The notes below the pieces were generated by a model that saw only the letters and a list, made by a program, of their open reading frames with translations, made no database searches and had not been told where the DNA came from. This document shows positions 33,057 to 41,610 of a DNA stretch of 64,000 nt, piece after piece. Within the stretch, counting starts at the first letter, position 1. Every line of letters begins with the position of its first letter. Made by a program: the position numbers and the translations under genes. The stretch is from Hydrogenophaga intermedia (GTDB taxonomy: Bacteria; Pseudomonadota; Gammaproteobacteria; Burkholderiales; Burkholderiaceae_C). Location of the stretch: positions 16,166-80,165 of the forward strand of contig NZ_CCAE010000021.1 in the NCBI RefSeq assembly GCF_000723405.1, given 5' to 3'.

Positions 33057-33613
33057 TCCTCCCCGGCAACGACCCCGCCACGCAGCCCTCGTTCACGCTG
33101 GGCAACCGGGTGGCGCGCGCCACCTGGGGCGTGGTGTGGCTGCTGCTGTTCCGCACCAGCCCGCGCCCGGCGCACGCCTGGCGGCGCGCGCTGCTGCGCC
33201 TGTTCGGCGCGCGCCTGGGCGCGCACGTGCACGTCTACCCGGGCGCGCGCATCTGGGCGCCCTGGCAACTGGAGATCGGTGACCGCGTGGGCGTGGGCGA
33301 TGGCGCCACGCTCTACAACATGGGCCCGCTGCGCATCGGCCACGACGCCGTGATCTCGCAAGGCTCGCACCTGTGCGGCGGCACGCACGACATCCATTCG
33401 CACAACTTCCAACTGGTCGCCCGCGCCATCGACATCGGCCCCCACGCCTGGGTCTGCGCCGACGCCTTCGTGGGCCCCGGCGTGCGCCTGGCGCCGGGCT
33501 GCGTGGTGGGCGCGCGCTCGGTGGTCATGAAAAGCATCGACGAGCCCTGGTCCGTGTGGGCCGGGCACCCCGCGCAACGCATCAGCGCACGCCAACGAGA
33601 GGCATCGCCATGA
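33053..33613 (+). CDS. WcaF-like hexapeptide-repeat acetyltransferase
   Basis: A 186-residue left-handed beta-helix acyltransferase. An N-terminal helical region (NRVARATWGVVWLLLFRTSP) precedes hexapeptide repeats from ~60 (IWAPWQLEIGDRVGVGDGAT) through ~170. HLCGGTHDIHS carries the catalytic His region seen in the colanic acid WcaF family. It would O-acetylate a sugar using acetyl-CoA. ATGA overlaps with the methyltransferase before it and the glycosyltransferase after it. Together with gmd, fcl and the WcaI-like gene this gives a colanic-acid-like content. Confidence 0.85.
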   Translation: MILPGNDPATQPSFTLGNRVARATWGVVWLLLFRTSPRPAHAWRRALLRLFGARLGAHVHVYPGARIWAPWQLEIGDRVGVGDGATLYNMGPLRIGHDAVISQGSHLCGGTHDIHSHNFQLVARAIDIGPHAWVCADAFVGPGVRLAPGCVVGARSVVMKSIDEPWSVWAGHPAQRISARQREASP

Positions 33614-34494
33614 CCCAGGTCTCCATCCTCGTGCTCACCAAAAATGAGCAGCAGGACCTGCCGGGCTGCCTGCGCAGCGTGGCCTGGTCGGACGACATCC
33701 ACGTCTACGACTCGCTCAGCACCGACCGCACGCAGGAGATCGCGCGCGAGTTCGGCGCCACCGTCACGCCGCGCGCCTTCGACAACTGGGCCACGCACCA
33801 GAACTGGGGCCTGGCGAACATCCCCTTCAAGCACCCCTGGGTGTTCTACATCGACGCCGACGAGCGCATGACGCCCGAGCTGGTGGCCGCCGTGCGCGCG
33901 GCGGTGGCCAGCCCCGGCGAGCACGTGGCCTTTCGCGTGCAGCGGCGCGACTTCTTCCTGGGCACCTGGCTGCAGCACGTGCAGACCTCGCCCTTCTACC
34001 TGCGCCTGTTCCGCCCCGAGCGCATGCGCTACGAGCGCCTGGTCAACCCCGTGTCGCTGCCCGACGGCCCCGTCGGCCAGGTGCCGGGTTTTCTCGACCA
34101 CTACCCCTTCAGCAAGGGCATCAGCCACTGGCTGGAACGGCACAACAGCTACAGCACGCTGGAGGCACGCCAGATCGTGGAGAACCGCCGCCAGCACGAG
34201 GGCTTCTCCATCGCCAAGGCCTTCACCGCGAAGGACTTCCACGAGCGCCGCTTTCACCAGAAGGAGCTGTTCTATCGGCTGCCGCTGCGCCCGCTGGTCA
34301 AGTTCACGCTGCTCTACGTGGCGCGCGCGGGCTTTCTGGACGGGCGTGCGGGCTTCACCTACGCGGTGCTGCAAAGCATGTACGAGTACATGATCCAGCT
34401 CAAGACCCGGGAGATGACGCGCGCCGCCCAGCAGGCCCCCGGAGGGCCCGACGCGCCGACGGCGCCCGATGGCCTGGGCGCGCGCCAGCCATGA
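33610..34494 (+). CDS. Glycosyltransferase family 2
   Basis: A 294-residue GT-A enzyme. It begins TQVSILVLTKNEQQDLPGCL, the GT2 nucleotide-binding strand. DSLSTDRTQEIA replaces the usual DSGSTDRT, and the DxD-type metal site is YIDADERM. A hydrophobic or amphipathic C-terminal region (FYRLPLRPLVKFTLLYVARA) suits membrane association, as in WaaE/KdtX-like transferases. Start at 33610 and stop at 34494 both form 4-base overlaps with neighbours. Confidence 0.88.
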   Translation: MTQVSILVLTKNEQQDLPGCLRSVAWSDDIHVYDSLSTDRTQEIAREFGATVTPRAFDNWATHQNWGLANIPFKHPWVFYIDADERMTPELVAAVRAAVASPGEHVAFRVQRRDFFLGTWLQHVQTSPFYLRLFRPERMRYERLVNPVSLPDGPVGQVPGFLDHYPFSKGISHWLERHNSYSTLEARQIVENRRQHEGFSIAKAFTAKDFHERRFHQKELFYRLPLRPLVKFTLLYVARAGFLDGRAGFTYAVLQSMYEYMIQLKTREMTRAAQQAPGGPDAPTAPDGLGARQP

Positions 34495-35735
34495 AGCTGC
34501 TGATCGTCAGCGCGAACTTCGCCCCCGAGCCCGTGGGCATCGGCAAGTACTCGGGCGAGATGGCCGAGTGGCTGGTCGCGCAAGGGCACGAGGTGCGCGT
34601 GGTCTGCGCCCCGCCCTACTACCCCACCTGGCGCGTGGACGCCGCGTGGCGCTGGCCACCGTACCGCCACGAGGTCTGGCGCGGCGTGCGCGTGTGGCGC
34701 GCGCCGCTGTGGGTGCCCGCGCGGCCGGGTGGCCTCAAGCGCGTGCTGCACCTGGCCAGCTTCGCCCTCGCCTCATTGCCCAGCCTGCTGCGCCAATGGG
34801 CCTGGCGGCCCGAGGTGGTGATGGTGGTGGCGCCCGCGCTGCTGTGCGCGCCCATGGGCTGGCTCACGGCCCGCGCCACCGGCGCGCGCGCCTGGCTGCA
34901 CGTGCAGGACTTCGAGGTCGACGTCGCGCTCAAGATGGGCTTGCTGCGCCAGGGCCTGCTGCGCCGGCTCGCGCTGGGCGTCGAGTCCTGGTTGCTGCGC
35001 CGCTTCGACACCGTCTCCACCATTTCGGGTCGCATGCACGAGCACCTGCTGCGCAAAGGCGTGTCGCCCGAGCGCGCGCAGCGCTTCCCCAACTGGGCCG
35101 ACGTGCAGGCGGTTCGCCCGCTGCGCGGCGCCAGCGCCTACCACGCCGAACTCGGCCTGCCCGGCGGCGCGCGCGTGGCGCTGTTCTCGGGCAGCTGGAG
35201 CGCCAAGCAGGGCCTGGACACCGTGGTGCAGGCCGCGCGCGCCCTGAGGCACCGGCCGGACATCGTCTTCGTCGTCTGCGGCCAGGGCGCCCTGCAGGCC
35301 GAGCTGGAGGCCGCCGCGCGCGAGCTGAGCAACCTGCGCCTGCTGCCCCTGCAGCCCCTGGAGCGCCTGGGCGAGCTGCTGGGCCTGGCCGACGCGCACC
35401 TGCTGCCGCAAAGCGTGGAAGCCGAGGACCTGGTGCTGCCGTCCAAACTCACCAACATGTTGGCGAGCGGGCGCCCCGTGGTGGCCACCTGCCGCGCCGG
35501 CACCGAGCTGGCCGAGGTGGTGGGCCACTGCGGCGTGGTGGCGCCGCCGGGCGATCCGTCCGCGCTGGCCCGCGCCATCGAGGCGCTGATGGACGACCCG
35601 GCACGCCGGGAAACCCTGGGCCGGCGCGCGCGCGAGCACGCCGAGCGGCACATCGACCGCGAGGCCGTGCTGCGCACGCTGGAGTCGCAACTGCTCGCCG
35701 GCCAGGCCGGCGACGCCACGCGCGTGACGCCATGA
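34491..35735 (+). CDS. WcaI-like glycosyltransferase (colanic acid type)
   Basis: A 414-residue GT4 enzyme. It opens MKLLIVSANFAPEPVGIGKY, with CAPPYYPTWRV and HVQDFEVDVALKMGLL, all characteristic of the WcaI family, the putative fucosyltransferase of colanic acid synthesis. The donor domain has VALFSGSWSAKQGLDTVVQA and PSKLTNMLASGRPVVATC. With gmd and fcl supplying GDP-fucose upstream, transfer of fucose is a reasonable but unproven role. ATGA overlap with the next gene. Confidence 0.85.
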   Translation: MKLLIVSANFAPEPVGIGKYSGEMAEWLVAQGHEVRVVCAPPYYPTWRVDAAWRWPPYRHEVWRGVRVWRAPLWVPARPGGLKRVLHLASFALASLPSLLRQWAWRPEVVMVVAPALLCAPMGWLTARATGARAWLHVQDFEVDVALKMGLLRQGLLRRLALGVESWLLRRFDTVSTISGRMHEHLLRKGVSPERAQRFPNWADVQAVRPLRGASAYHAELGLPGGARVALFSGSWSAKQGLDTVVQAARALRHRPDIVFVVCGQGALQAELEAAARELSNLRLLPLQPLERLGELLGLADAHLLPQSVEAEDLVLPSKLTNMLASGRPVVATCRAGTELAEVVGHCGVVAPPGDPSALARAIEALMDDPARRETLGRRAREHAERHIDREAVLRTLESQLLAGQAGDATRVTP

Positions 35736-36922
35736 AAGCCGACCCGCCCTTCATCACACCGGGCATCGCCCCCCTCTCCCCCGGGGAGAGGGCCGGGGCG
35801 AAGGGGCCGCACACCAGCACCTCTTTCCCCGCCCCCGGCGAAGCCGTCATCTTCCAGCCCGAGTTCGTCGAATTCGGCGGCGAAGAGCGGGTGATCCTCG
35901 CGCTCAGCGAAGGCCTGCACGCCCGCGGCCTGCCGCACAGCGTGCTGTGCTACCGCGACCACATCGACCTCGCGCGGCACGCGCGGCTGCCGCTGCGCGT
36001 GCACCAGTTGCGCCCCTCGGGCCCCGGCCTGGCGCGCGCGCTGGCCCTGCGCGCGGCCCTGCAGCGCTTGCACGCGATGGGCTCGCCAACGCCGGTGCTG
36101 TTCAACATCCAGTCGGCCCTGCACGCGGGCTTGAGCGGTGCGCGCCGCTACCACCTGCGCATCCCCGACACCTACAGCCTGCTCACGCCCGCCCGCACGC
36201 CGTTCTGGGACCCGCTGGACCTGCGCCTGGCCCTGCGCGACTGGGCCACCGGCCGCGGCGTGCGCGGCGCCGAACAACTGCTCACCAACACCCGGGCGCT
36301 CTCACGCGAGATGGGCCAGCTCTACGGCCGGTCCGCGCGCGTGCACTACCTGGGCGGCCACGGCCACACCGCGGCCGAGGCCCCCGCGCGCAACCAGCGC
36401 CTGGTGCACCTGCTCAGCGTCTGCCGCCTGCAGGCGAGCAAGCGCGTGGACTGGATGCTGCGTGCCCTGGCGCAGGAAGACGGGCAGCGCGACCTGGGCG
36501 ATTGGCGGCTGCACGTGGCCGGTGCCGGGCCGCAGCGCGACGCCCTGCAGGCGCTGGCGCTGCAACTGGGCATCCACGATCGCGTGAGCTTCCACGGCTT
36601 CGTGAGCGACGAGCAACTCGAGGCCCTGTACCGCCAGGCGCACATCTTCCTGATGCCCGCGCGCCAGGGCTTCGGCCTGCCCGCGATCGAGGCGCTGTAC
36701 CGGCACAGCGCGGTGGTGCTCAACCGCGAATCGGGCGTGTCGGAGATTCTGGAAGGCACGCCCTGGGTGCTGATCGCCGAGGCGGGCGAACGCGCCTTCG
36801 CCGGCGCGCTGCGCGCCATGCTGCGCCGCGTGCGCGAGGACGGCTTCTTCGCGCAGCCGCTGCCCGCCCTGCCCGACATGCAAGCCTGGGCCGACGACGT
36901 CATCGAGACACTGGGATGGTGA
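35732..36922 (+). CDS. Glycosyltransferase family 4 with repeat-derived N-terminus
   Basis: A 396-residue GT-B glycosyltransferase. The catalytic part starts near residue 35 (EAVIFQPEFVEFGGEERVIL). The donor domain has LLSVCRLQASKRVDWMLRAL, then FLMPARQGFGLPAIEALYRH. The first ~30 residues are unusual: codons for PLSPGERAGAKG come from a GC-rich palindromic repeat (35772-35792) lying inside the reading frame. No plausible start lies after the repeat, and the ATG forms the operon's usual ATGA overlap, so the repeat appears to be translated. Its stop overlaps the next gene by 7 bases. Confidence 0.82.
   Translation: MKADPPFITPGIAPLSPGERAGAKGPHTSTSFPAPGEAVIFQPEFVEFGGEERVILALSEGLHARGLPHSVLCYRDHIDLARHARLPLRVHQLRPSGPGLARALALRAALQRLHAMGSPTPVLFNIQSALHAGLSGARRYHLRIPDTYSLLTPARTPFWDPLDLRLALRDWATGRGVRGAEQLLTNTRALSREMGQLYGRSARVHYLGGHGHTAAEAPARNQRLVHLLSVCRLQASKRVDWMLRALAQEDGQRDLGDWRLHVAGAGPQRDALQALALQLGIHDRVSFHGFVSDEQLEALYRQAHIFLMPARQGFGLPAIEALYRHSAVVLNRESGVSEILEGTPWVLIAEAGERAFAGALRAMLRRVREDGFFAQPLPALPDMQAWADDVIETLGW
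35772..35792 (+). repeat. Palindromic repeat inside a glycosyltransferase gene
   Basis: CCCTCTCCCC and GGGGAGAGGG are perfectly complementary 10-base arms around a single base, followed by GCCGGGGCGAAGGGG. This resembles the short intergenic palindromes common in GC-rich proteobacteria, here embedded near codons 14-21 of a coding region without breaking the frame. Confidence 0.7.
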
Positions 36923-38355
36923 GCGCAGCCGATGCCAGCGCCCTGAGCAAGCCCCCGCATGGCGGGCCGCGGCACGCGGTGCGGCGCTCCCGCTGGCGCT
37001 TGCCCCTGGCCCTGGCGCTTGCACTCGCGCCCACCCTGGTGCTGGCCCGGCTGCTGCTCTACCTGGGCCTGCAGTTGCCCGCGCCGGTGGGCGACGGCGT
37101 GCTGTTCGCCTCGGTGGCGCAATACCACTGCGGCACGGGCCGCTTCGAGACGCCGATCTTCCCGCTCGACCCGACGGGCGCGTACCGCTACATCTGGCAC
37201 GGCATCGGCTGGCCCTGGCTGCTGTCGCTGCTCAACCCCACCTGCTCCATCGAAGGCAGCTTCCTGTCCTTGTCGCTGGTGATGGCCGGCACAGCGGCGC
37301 TGGCCTGGTGGGCACTCGCGCGCACGCATGGCCGACTGGTGTGCGCCGCATTCGCGCTCGTGGTGTTCGCGCTGCAGGCGAAGCTGATGTTCCGCCCCGA
37401 GGTGCTGGCCATCGCGCTGGTGGTGGCGGCCGAGGCCCTGCGCGCACGCGAGCGGCTGTGGTCCTGGGCCTGGCTGCTGAGTCTGCTGGCCTGGGTGCAG
37501 CCCACGGTGTTCCTCATCGCCGCCGCGCACGCCGCGCTGGCGCTGGACAGGGCGGGCTGGCGAACGCTGTGGCGCGACGCGATCCCGGGCCTGGGGCTGG
37601 CATTGGCCCTGCACGGCGCCATCGCGGCGGCCTACCCCTTCCCCCTGGCGGACCTGCTGCACGGCCTGTCGTTGCAAGGCCAGAGCTTTGCGTCGCGCGA
37701 CGATGGCAGCCTCTTCATCTACTACCTGCGCAGCGACTTCTTTCCCGCGCTGGGCCTGGCCATGCTCGCCGCGTTCGCGCTGGCCGCGTGGCGACGACCC
37801 GCGCTGCTCTTGCTGCTGCCCCTGATCGTGTACTTCGGCCTGCGCGTGCCGCCGGCGTTCTACAACCTGGTGCCGTTGTTCGTGGCCTTGTTGATGGGGC
37901 TGCTGGACAAGAGCCACACCCCCGTGCAGGCCGGCGTTCGCCGGCATGCGCTGATGGTGCTGACGCTCACGGCCGCGTTGGGCGCGTTGGGACTGGCGCA
38001 ATCCGTCGCGCGCGATGCAGTGGGTGTCTGGCGCCAGCACGCACCACCTGAAACAGCCCTGGCCAGCCTGCAAGCCGCGCAGGCACGGCCTCAAGGGGTG
38101 TGTGGTGTGCCGTCGTGGTTCACCTTGCTGTTGCCCGCCGATGCGTTCGAGCCGAACCACCAACCGGTGCTGCGCACCTGCCCGGCGCAAGGGGGCGTGG
38201 ATCTGGTCGCCGCCACGGCGATGGCGAACCATGCCCGCGTCACCGAATGCCAGCGCCACGCGGTGAATGCGCTGCCGCCCTGGCTGGAAAGAACGGCCGG
38301 CCGCCTGTTTCGATCCAGCACCGGCTACGTCGTGGAGTTGTGCCCGGCGGGGTAA
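36916..38355 (+). CDS. Polytopic membrane protein, GT-C-like
   Basis: A 479-residue protein with about 9-10 membrane helices and a ~100-residue C-terminal soluble tail. The first helix (RLPLALALALAPTLVLARLLLYLGL) is followed by an acidic loop with PAPVGDGVLFASVAQ, similar to the Asp-containing first loop of GT-C enzymes, which use lipid-linked sugars. It ends the glycan operon, so a role in modifying the polysaccharide at the periplasmic face is plausible but not shown. Start ATG 36916 overlaps the preceding stop. The final Cys-rich tail (VCGVPSW, RTCPAQGG, VELCPAG) could form disulfides. Confidence 0.6.
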   Translation: MVSAADASALSKPPHGGPRHAVRRSRWRLPLALALALAPTLVLARLLLYLGLQLPAPVGDGVLFASVAQYHCGTGRFETPIFPLDPTGAYRYIWHGIGWPWLLSLLNPTCSIEGSFLSLSLVMAGTAALAWWALARTHGRLVCAAFALVVFALQAKLMFRPEVLAIALVVAAEALRARERLWSWAWLLSLLAWVQPTVFLIAAAHAALALDRAGWRTLWRDAIPGLGLALALHGAIAAAYPFPLADLLHGLSLQGQSFASRDDGSLFIYYLRSDFFPALGLAMLAAFALAAWRRPALLLLLPLIVYFGLRVPPAFYNLVPLFVALLMGLLDKSHTPVQAGVRRHALMVLTLTAALGALGLAQSVARDAVGVWRQHAPPETALASLQAAQARPQGVCGVPSWFTLLLPADAFEPNHQPVLRTCPAQGGVDLVAATAMANHARVTECQRHAVNALPPWLERTAGRLFRSSTGYVVELCPAG

Positions 38356-38377
38356 CGCGCCGGGCGAATGCCTGTGC

Positions 38378-39214
38378 CTACTGCTTCACTGGCGCGATTT
38401 GCCCATTGTCGAGCAGGTGCATGACGCGATGGTCTCGCGGCTGCGTCGAGTCTTGCCTCGGGCGAAGTATGGGCGCAGGTCGCCGCCTTTGATTCTCGAT
38501 CCTCTTGTCGACCCTCTCGAACATATCGTTGGTGTCGCTCTCGCGCTCCGACACGCCGTCGATCGGGGCATTCTCCTCATTGCTCCCACTCACGTCCTCT
38601 GTCCCGGGTTTGGCCTGGTTCGGAATCGGGAACTCGATCCCATTCATTGCATCGTGGCATGCAGCGCTCCAGTCGAACTCCTCCTCCGACGTGCGATGCG
38701 ATGGCGCAACGTCCTTGGACGAGACACCCGATTGCACATCGCCGCCGAAGTCTTTGATGAGCTGGGCAAACGTCCAAGTAGGTATCTTGACCGGCTCAAC
38801 CTCGACCGACTCAACCTCGACCGACTCAACCTCGACCGACTCAACCTCGACCGACTCGACCTCGACCGACTCGACCGCAGGACGGCCCGCTGGCTTGGCC
38901 TCGGTCAACTGCTTCAGCCACTCTCGAACTTTTTTGTTCTCGGCACCACCAGGGGACCGGCACCAATTGAGCAGGTTGTCGGCGACCTGCTGCAGTTGCC
39001 CGCCAAATTTGCGGTGATTCATGTCCTCCACGAGAGTGTTCGCCAGAAGATCCCTCGTTTTCGCCCGCAGGTACGTGGGAGCGGTCCTCGGCTTCTTGGA
39101 ACTGCCATTCACGAAGCGGTTCAGTTCCTGGAGATTCAGCGTATTCCTATCGGCATCGAAAACATTCCGCTTGATCTCGAGGCGTTTCTGGTAGTAGCGA
39201 ACGGGATTGAACAT
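38378..39214 (-). CDS. Unknown protein with VEVES pentapeptide repeats
   Basis: A 278-residue protein with no recognised domain. Three parts are visible: a basic helical N-terminal region (NPVRYYQKRLEIKRNVFDAD ... RKFGGQLQQVADNLLNWCRS), an acidic tandem repeat around residues 115-140 built from VEVES, and a charged C-terminal region. The gene is lower in GC than the glycan operon that converges on it 22 bases away. Start uncertain: ATG 39214 is used, but ATG 39277 and TTG 39361 are in frame. It shares strand and composition with the caspase-like gene upstream, so the two may have arrived together (inference). Confidence 0.5.
   Translation of the reverse strand: MFNPVRYYQKRLEIKRNVFDADRNTLNLQELNRFVNGSSKKPRTAPTYLRAKTRDLLANTLVEDMNHRKFGGQLQQVADNLLNWCRSPGGAENKKVREWLKQLTEAKPAGRPAVESVEVESVEVESVEVESVEVESVEVEPVKIPTWTFAQLIKDFGGDVQSGVSSKDVAPSHRTSEEEFDWSAACHDAMNGIEFPIPNQAKPGTEDVSGSNEENAPIDGVSERESDTNDMFERVDKRIENQRRRPAPILRPRQDSTQPRDHRVMHLLDNGQIAPVKQ
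38795..38869 (+). repeat. 15-bp tandem repeat (five units) encoding VEVES
   Basis: Five consecutive 15-base units CTCAACCTCGACCGA (the last is CTCGACCTCGACCGA), with a partial sixth. All are in frame and encode acidic pentapeptides in the minus-strand gene. The unit length, a multiple of three, lets copies be gained or lost without a frameshift. Confidence 0.85.
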
Positions 39215-39527
39215 GGTGCGTTGGCCCCAAGGGCGGGTTGGATACGGGCATCGGGTGATCGGCATCACCTCGAACATCGCCCTGAGTGCATCACCCGGTC
39301 TGTCCGGGTCCCCAAACAGATGACCGAGACTACATACCCGACCACCAGGGTCGTAGGCCAATTGACCAAGGCCTGGACTCGCGCACGGCCTTCGCTACCA
39401 GAGTCGCCTGAGACCGGCGTGGCTAGACGGGCTTGCTGTCAACAACTGCCAGCCCATCGCCCGTACCAGGCATCACTTGAGGCTCCCCCGCGGCGGAGCC
39501 TTCCGATGCAGTGCCCCCCTGGCTACC
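39215..39527. other. 313-base gap between two unknown minus-strand genes
   Basis: It may hold an N-terminal extension of the VEVES-repeat gene, which stays open to a TTG at 39361. A hairpin AGGCTCC / GGAGCCT at 39480-39501 lies just past the stop of the caspase-like gene and may end its transcript, though no T-run follows. Nothing else is recognisable. Confidence 0.45.
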
Positions 39528-41465
39528 TCAGAGTGGGTCCACCGGTGTCCCAACCAGCACACCATGTTCCCGCAGCGTGTTGATCGCCCGCGATGAACCC
39601 TCGGCCTTCACGACGACCACCGAACCGTCAACCGGCTCGCCGGCCAATCGCAGCACGACATCCTCACCGCCCACGCGCAGATACAGCGCGTTGGAGACTT
39701 GGCTCCAGTACCCTTGAATCCGCTTCGATCCGTCTTTAGACAGATCCAAGGGCTTGCCGCCTCGGCACTTGAACATCTCGTCGATGCGCGGGTGAATCAC
39801 CCTTTCCGGCCCGCCGATGGTGGGCGTGTTTGGCATCCCTGGTGAGGCGACAGCAATCGCCGGGACCTGAGCAATCTGACTCTCACGCGCGACACCACTG
39901 CTCACCGCCACGGGGGTCGGCAAAGGCTTGCCAGTGAAAATGCCCATTGCTTGAAGCTTCTTCATGGCGGCTTTCGAGCCATCCACGGTCAATACATGGA
40001 CGACGTCACTGTTCGGAAGACGTTTCAGCACGACGTTGACCTCTTCGTGTCCGTCCCGAAGACAGAGGGTGTCAGAGATCCCGCTCCACGTGCCCGTCAG
40101 TAGCTCGGACAGCTGCACTGTCCCGCCACGCTCCCTGTACATGGCGGCCACCCAGCTGTGCGAGGTGTCGAGGCGCACGCCAACGCATGTGGCCGCAGCT
40201 GGCGGCAATGGCTTGTCGCCGCGGGCCTGCTCGAGGAAGCCCTGCTTTTCCAGTGAGTCCAGCGCATTCTTCGACCCTTCCAGCGACACGATGGCGAGGG
40301 TGCCATTCCATGGCTCTCCCGTGAACACGATCGTCACGTTTTCATCCTCCACCCGAAGCACCACGGTGTTCCCCACTGGGTTCCAACGGCCCCTCACCTT
40401 CAGCGACAGGCGGAAGGAAGACCCGGGTGCTTCAGAGAACATGCGTGCCACCTCAAAAGTGTTCATACGCATGCGGACATTGGTCAACGCTGCCGAGGCG
40501 GGTGCGCACCTTGCTGTCGTTGCTGGCTCCTGTACGAGCGTCGTCACGCCGCTCAGCACCGCCGCGATCGCCATGGCCATGTCTCGGTCACGAGCGTCAA
40601 TGACGCCATCCCCTTCAACTTGTGCGGCCACTTCATTCACCCGCTCCCAGCCCACGTAGCCATCCAGTTGCTCGTGAAGCAGTGCTTTCTCCATGTCACT
40701 CAATACTCGGCCTCTGCGACATTGCAGGGCGTCGTCCAGCAGGACCACCTGGCCATCGTCTGCCACCACAGCTGGGGGAATGCCTCCGCCCTCCGTCACT
40801 GCGCAGTAGGCCAGCAGCAGGCCGAAAGCATTCACCCCGGCGAGCATGGGCAAATGGTCGCTCAGGCAATCGACTTGAGCTCCGGCGGTTGTCTCCTCTG
40901 CGGGCGACAAAACGACCAGCACGGAGCCCCTGGGCAAGAGGTGGGCATGCTTCAGTGCCCCAGCCCCATAGCAACTGGTCAAAAAAATCTCGACGGGTCC
41001 TTCGTGGCATTCGGTGATGGCCTGGAACAGCTCGGCCACCGGCAGCCAGACGCCCATGTCCAACTGGATGCAGAAGACACCTTTCTCATAATCTCCGTGG
41101 GCCTGGACGAAGAGCAAGGTGCGTTCCACGGGGGATTTCGCCAGGGCCAGCAAAAGGCCGTCCTTGACCGGCTCCTGCCCCACCAGGGACTTGTCGCCGG
41201 ACACGATGGCTTGCGTATTCTCCAGACGGGTGGCGAGTCCCTTCGCAATGGACCGGGTGTCATCAGCGGTGAACGCTGTGCCACCCGGCCCGCCGACCAC
41301 GATGGTGCGCTCGACATTCATCGCGGGTGTTCCCCGAGCGGCGGGAGGCACCGTGCCCGAAGCCCGCTTCGGATGGACAGGCGTCATGAATCGCGTGGAC
41401 GACAGCGTGGTGTGATTGGAGCCACTGGTCTGGGATGGAGTGGGGAATGAGTTCCGAATGGCCAT
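39528..41465 (-). CDS. Caspase-like (clan CD) protein with three repeated C-terminal domains
   Basis: A 645-residue protein of unknown family. Residues 1-50 are Ser/Thr/Pro-rich. Residues ~52-200 show the clan CD cysteine-peptidase pattern: a hydrophobic strand then His123-Gly124 (TLLFVQAHGDY), and 42 residues later a hydrophobic strand ending in Cys165 (VEIFLTSCYGAGA). Residues ~340-425, ~445-517 and ~564-645 are three copies of one domain. Each has a G-x-W-x4-N/D-T/A-L/V-x-LR strand and an EGSK/DGSK/EGSS-A-x3-L-x4-G ending. There is no signal peptide. GC is lower than neighbours. Start taken at ATG 41465; ATG 41321 (MNVERTIVV) would remove the disordered leader. A proteolytic effector or host-interaction role is possible; catalytic activity is an inference. 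Confidence 0.6.
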   Translation of the reverse strand: MAIRNSFPTPSQTSGSNHTTLSSTRFMTPVHPKRASGTVPPAARGTPAMNVERTIVVGGPGGTAFTADDTRSIAKGLATRLENTQAIVSGDKSLVGQEPVKDGLLLALAKSPVERTLLFVQAHGDYEKGVFCIQLDMGVWLPVAELFQAITECHEGPVEIFLTSCYGAGALKHAHLLPRGSVLVVLSPAEETTAGAQVDCLSDHLPMLAGVNAFGLLLAYCAVTEGGGIPPAVVADDGQVVLLDDALQCRRGRVLSDMEKALLHEQLDGYVGWERVNEVAAQVEGDGVIDARDRDMAMAIAAVLSGVTTLVQEPATTARCAPASAALTNVRMRMNTFEVARMFSEAPGSSFRLSLKVRGRWNPVGNTVVLRVEDENVTIVFTGEPWNGTLAIVSLEGSKNALDSLEKQGFLEQARGDKPLPPAAATCVGVRLDTSHSWVAAMYRERGGTVQLSELLTGTWSGISDTLCLRDGHEEVNVVLKRLPNSDVVHVLTVDGSKAAMKKLQAMGIFTGKPLPTPVAVSSGVARESQIAQVPAIAVASPGMPNTPTIGGPERVIHPRIDEMFKCRGGKPLDLSKDGSKRIQGYWSQVSNALYLRVGGEDVVLRLAGEPVDGSVVVVKAEGSSRAINTLREHGVLVGTPVDPL

Positions 41466-41610
41466 GGGGAGTCGGGTATCCAGGGGTGAACCAGCGACAT
41501 CGGACTTGGCGATGGCGTTGGGCGAAGCGGCGTGGGTAACCTCTAAACGCCTCGCGGTTCGCTGGACCATCCACTGGCGGCGCACCCGGCCCTGTGGGCG
41601 ATGCTTCTGC

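Noticed and set aside
38795..38869. Short regularly spaced repeats that could suggest a CRISPR array
   Set aside because: The units are contiguous with no unique spacers and are in frame within a coding sequence; it is a minisatellite.
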